From assembly GCA_034231615.1 (NCBI GenBank), contig CM067306.1, forward strand, positions 62,482,813 to 62,546,812: 64,000 bases of DNA. Direction: 5' to 3'. The translations under genes were made by a program, and so were the position numbers. This document shows, piece by piece, positions 61,635-64,000 of this stretch. How positions within the stretch are numbered: position 1 is the first letter of the stretch; every line of letters starts with the position of its first letter. This stretch comes from Meghimatium bilineatum. Its lineage: Eukaryota > Mollusca > Gastropoda > Stylommatophora > Philomycidae. The notes beneath the pieces are model-generated. The model was not told the DNA's origin and ran no database searches. It saw nothing but the letters and a program-made list of their open reading frames with translations.

Positions 61635-61990
61635 CATCTCCTTTACAGAACATTGTCCTCCCTGCCACTCTGTAAGCTTCTCGGTTCTATGTAAGCTGCC
61701 CAGCTTCTTCCAGTGCATCTTCAGCAGGTCTTCAATATCCTGTGTCCTTCATAATCTAAGTATGCCTATTGTTTTCTTTCCTGTAACTTTTTCCTGCATA
61801 ATTAATTTCTCTAAACCACTGTGTCTTTATATGTCCAAAATATTATACTTGCTAGCTTGCATTTTTTTGGATAGTTTTGAGAACCAATTCTTCTTCTATG
61901 TTCAGACCATTGCAGATGTTTGTGTTGGTTAATCTTTCTGTCCATGATATTCTTAGGAAATTTATGTAACATTGTTTTTCAAATGTTGAT
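61635..61990 (-). mobile_element. LINE-E 3' end
   Basis: 'tcctttacagaacattgtcc' 'tccctgccactctgtaagct', 'atgtaagctgcccagcttct' and, further on, 'tctttctgtccatgatattc' follow the 39825-40240 copy in order and orientation. Confidence 0.65.
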
Positions 61991-62537
61991 ATTCAAACTC
62001 ATAGAAAAGAACCAGTATTAAAACCTTTGAAAACTACAGTCGGTGTCTGAATTCCAATTCTGTTCACGGAATTCCTCCGTTGTCATAGGGGCTATCAGGG
62101 GACTATGTCAAAAATAGGGCATACTGAGACAGCACTATTTCCAAACCTGAAGGATTCCATCGATGACCTGATGTGAATTACACAATTCATTGAAGCTACT
62201 GATGCTGTAACCTGATAACTGAATGAAGAACGATGAAGAAGACAGAAGAAGAAGAGAACATGTTATCATTCTTTATTTCAAAACAGTTACCGCCCACTTT
62301 GCAAATATTACATCATTATTACTTTTTGTTGTTGTATCAAGCACGTTCCGAAAGATCAGATGATCATTAATATTGTATGTCTAGTCACGATTCTTTTACT
62401 CGGTCCATGAATGTGACTTTTTTTTCCACCTTTTTTCAAGTAGCCACCTTTTGTTACAGCTGCATAAAAATATGTATTTAATTTGCAATACGTCTGTCCT
62501 TGAACAGGTTGTGAAGACAGACATCTAGCTGCCCGTG

Positions 62538-62812
62538 TCTTGCCGGGGCCTGAAAGGGAAGCGAAGAATAGCAACACTGTTTACCTTCCATGCATGTCGT
62601 AAAAGGCAACTAAGGAGGTTATGGGATGGAGTTGGCTGCCCCATCCCATATAGGGTCAGTGATCCAAATCCACGCTGAAGTCGGATGTGTCAGGCCAAAA
62701 GGCACAGATATCACAGCAATGCTGTAAACCATGACACAACGCATTCCATTCTCCGGACTACATCCGGCTAATCTGCAGGAGTTTGAGAACGAACGCAGAA
62801 GAAGAAGAAGAA
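62538..62812 (+). mobile_element. S1 retroposon, full-length, best-preserved copy
   Basis: It runs from 'ccgtgtcttgccggggcctg' through 'catgcatgtcgtaaaaggca', 'atgggatggagttggctgcc' and 'aaccatgacacaacgcattc' to 'gagtttgagaacgaacgcag' and a (AGA)n tail. 'atctagc' occurs on both sides (62523-62530 region and 62812-62819), a likely short target duplication. Confidence 0.85.
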
Positions 62813-62814
62813 AT

Positions 62815-63450
62815 CTAGCAGCTGTATCATTAATAAAATTTCCCTGTGTGATGTACATTTTTTACCAATTATGACTACATAAATACACGCATAGATTGGC
62901 AGGAATTTTGAAGCTTACACCCACCAGTTTTCAATAAACGTTTATTTCGGCACAACATTATTTTGGCATAAACATGGACTTGTAAATTTGGAAAAATGTG
63001 TCAGAGAAAAGTACCATACTTAGCCTATAGGCCACTGATCTGCTTATTGGTACCGTATTCTATTCAGGATGTAGATATCAACCCAGCATTTTTGGCTGTA
63101 GTGATTTTATAGGTAATATCAATACATTTAGTAGTTTGCCATTGCTTTCAGAACGATCCGGATGTACAATTGCCTGTGATGGGGATCGAGTTTGGTACCT
63201 TGATGGTCATAGATGCGTCTGTATCACTCTGCCACAGAACCAGATCTGCTTATATGCATTATTATACATGCGTCAATGTTTTTACAACTTATTCTTAGCA
63301 AAGAATTGTTTGCATGTATTAGTCCAGTCAAGTTTTAGATCTACCGGTGTCAATGTTTAGACAACTTATTTCAATTTATATATTGTCTACAAGTGTTAAA
63401 GTTCCCATATATCTATAAATAAATACAGAGCACTATGATCGCAGTCCACT
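62815..63450. other. No recognised feature
   Basis: No supported exon or repeat. Confidence 0.35.
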
Positions 63451-63452
63451 CC

Positions 63453-63880
63453 TGTTTTTGTTTTTGTTTCCCGTTAGTGCCTACCTACATATTTTGTAAT
63501 TACTACGTAATTGATCTAAATATATCAATAAATTTCATTCATTTTCCTTTTGCGCTGAAGTTAGTGCATAGGGCACAGGTCAGATCTCTCCAATTCTGTC
63601 TGTTCTATTCTGTGCAGTTCTTGAATAGTATGGATATTGATTGTCTTACTTTCTCTATGTATTGTTCTTCTGTGTGTTTTTTCTGGTCTACCCCTGGCCC
63701 TTTTGCTTGTAGGTATCCATTGAAGAGATTGGTGATATATATATCAATAAATAATCAATAATTAATTGAAATATTCATTTTTTAGGGTTAGGGGTTAGAG
63801 TTAGTTACATTTTACATCACTAACCCTAACCCTAAATATAATTATATTTAAATTAATAAGTGATAAACATAAACTGATAA
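63453..63880. mobile_element. M2-type MITE sequence surrounding a LINE fragment
   Basis: The left end 'ttttgtttcccgttagtgcc' 'tacc' matches the M2 terminus at 19947. The palindromic core 'tagggttaggggttagagtt ... ccctaaccctaaatata' lies at 63783-63838. Between them, 63560-63725, a LINE C-terminus reads on the minus strand (KRARGRPEKTHRRTIHRE), suggesting insertion of the LINE into the MITE. Confidence 0.5.
63560..63725 (-). mobile_element. LINE C-terminal fragment
   Basis: The minus strand reads LQWIPTSKRARGRPEKTHRR, then a decayed NRQNWRDLTCALC end, the classic W.P..GKR.RGRP..TWRR pattern of LINE C-termini. A second possible LINE end (EQVAVDRQAWGAMTSDLYF, minus strand) begins at about 63900 and runs off the window. 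Confidence 0.6.
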
Positions 63881-64000
63881 ACACCATAATCATTTTCCTC
63901 TTATGCCAAGCTTGAAATATAGGTCAGATGTCATAGCTCCCCATGCTTGTCGATCAACAGCCACTTGTTCCATATTGTTCATTTTTATACCAGCTGTTGT

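Overview
The window looks like invertebrate animal nuclear DNA: AT-rich, with GT-AG introns, long introns, and repeat content built from non-LTR retrotransposon (LINE) tails, small retroposons, palindromic MITEs and minisatellites. The LINE and SINE mix and the gene architecture would suit a mollusc or another lophotrochozoan, but this is a guess from general character and no diagnostic locus is present.

One convincing host gene is present, on the + strand. It runs from a probable 5'UTR exon at 23008 to a stop codon at 46183. Nine coding exons (43, 153, 927, 101, 44, 170, 166, 174 and 55 nt) have matching phases at every junction and total 1833 nt, i.e. 610 residues plus stop. The predicted protein is a single-pass membrane mucin. 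It has a signal peptide, a short helical region, 22 copies of a 10-residue Ser/Thr-rich repeat in one exon, a SEA-like module over three exons, a Cys-rich/EGF-like exon, a transmembrane helix and a short Tyr-containing tail. Its introns are crowded with transposon relics and minisatellites. One splice acceptor, for the EGF exon, lies inside a tandem repeat that has made four equally spaced copies of it.

Region 1-23000 is almost entirely repeats. It holds a degenerate tandem block (1-1400), several LINE families, a ~275 bp retroposon with a GAA-type tail (called S1 here), palindromic MITEs, and minisatellites at 3.8, 7.1 and 8.6-9.2 kb. Nested insertions with recognisable target-site duplications give a relative chronology: S1 into the 5' tandem block, a LINE into a palindromic MITE, an RNase H-bearing LINE into an older LINE, and S1 into another LINE. 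Region 46200-64000 is again repeats: LINE fragments, S1 copies, two unrelated 38-bp minisatellites (one with ten identical units), 53- and ~56-bp arrays, a GC-richer unclassified element (59435-60178) sharing the S1 3' end, and an unrecognised broken coding relic (50826-51232).

Labels LINE-A, B, C, D, E, J and K, S1, S2, M1, M2, F and G are local names for families recognised by comparing copies inside this window; they are not database names. No LTR retrovirus, Polinton, rRNA, functional tRNA or CRISPR array was recognised.
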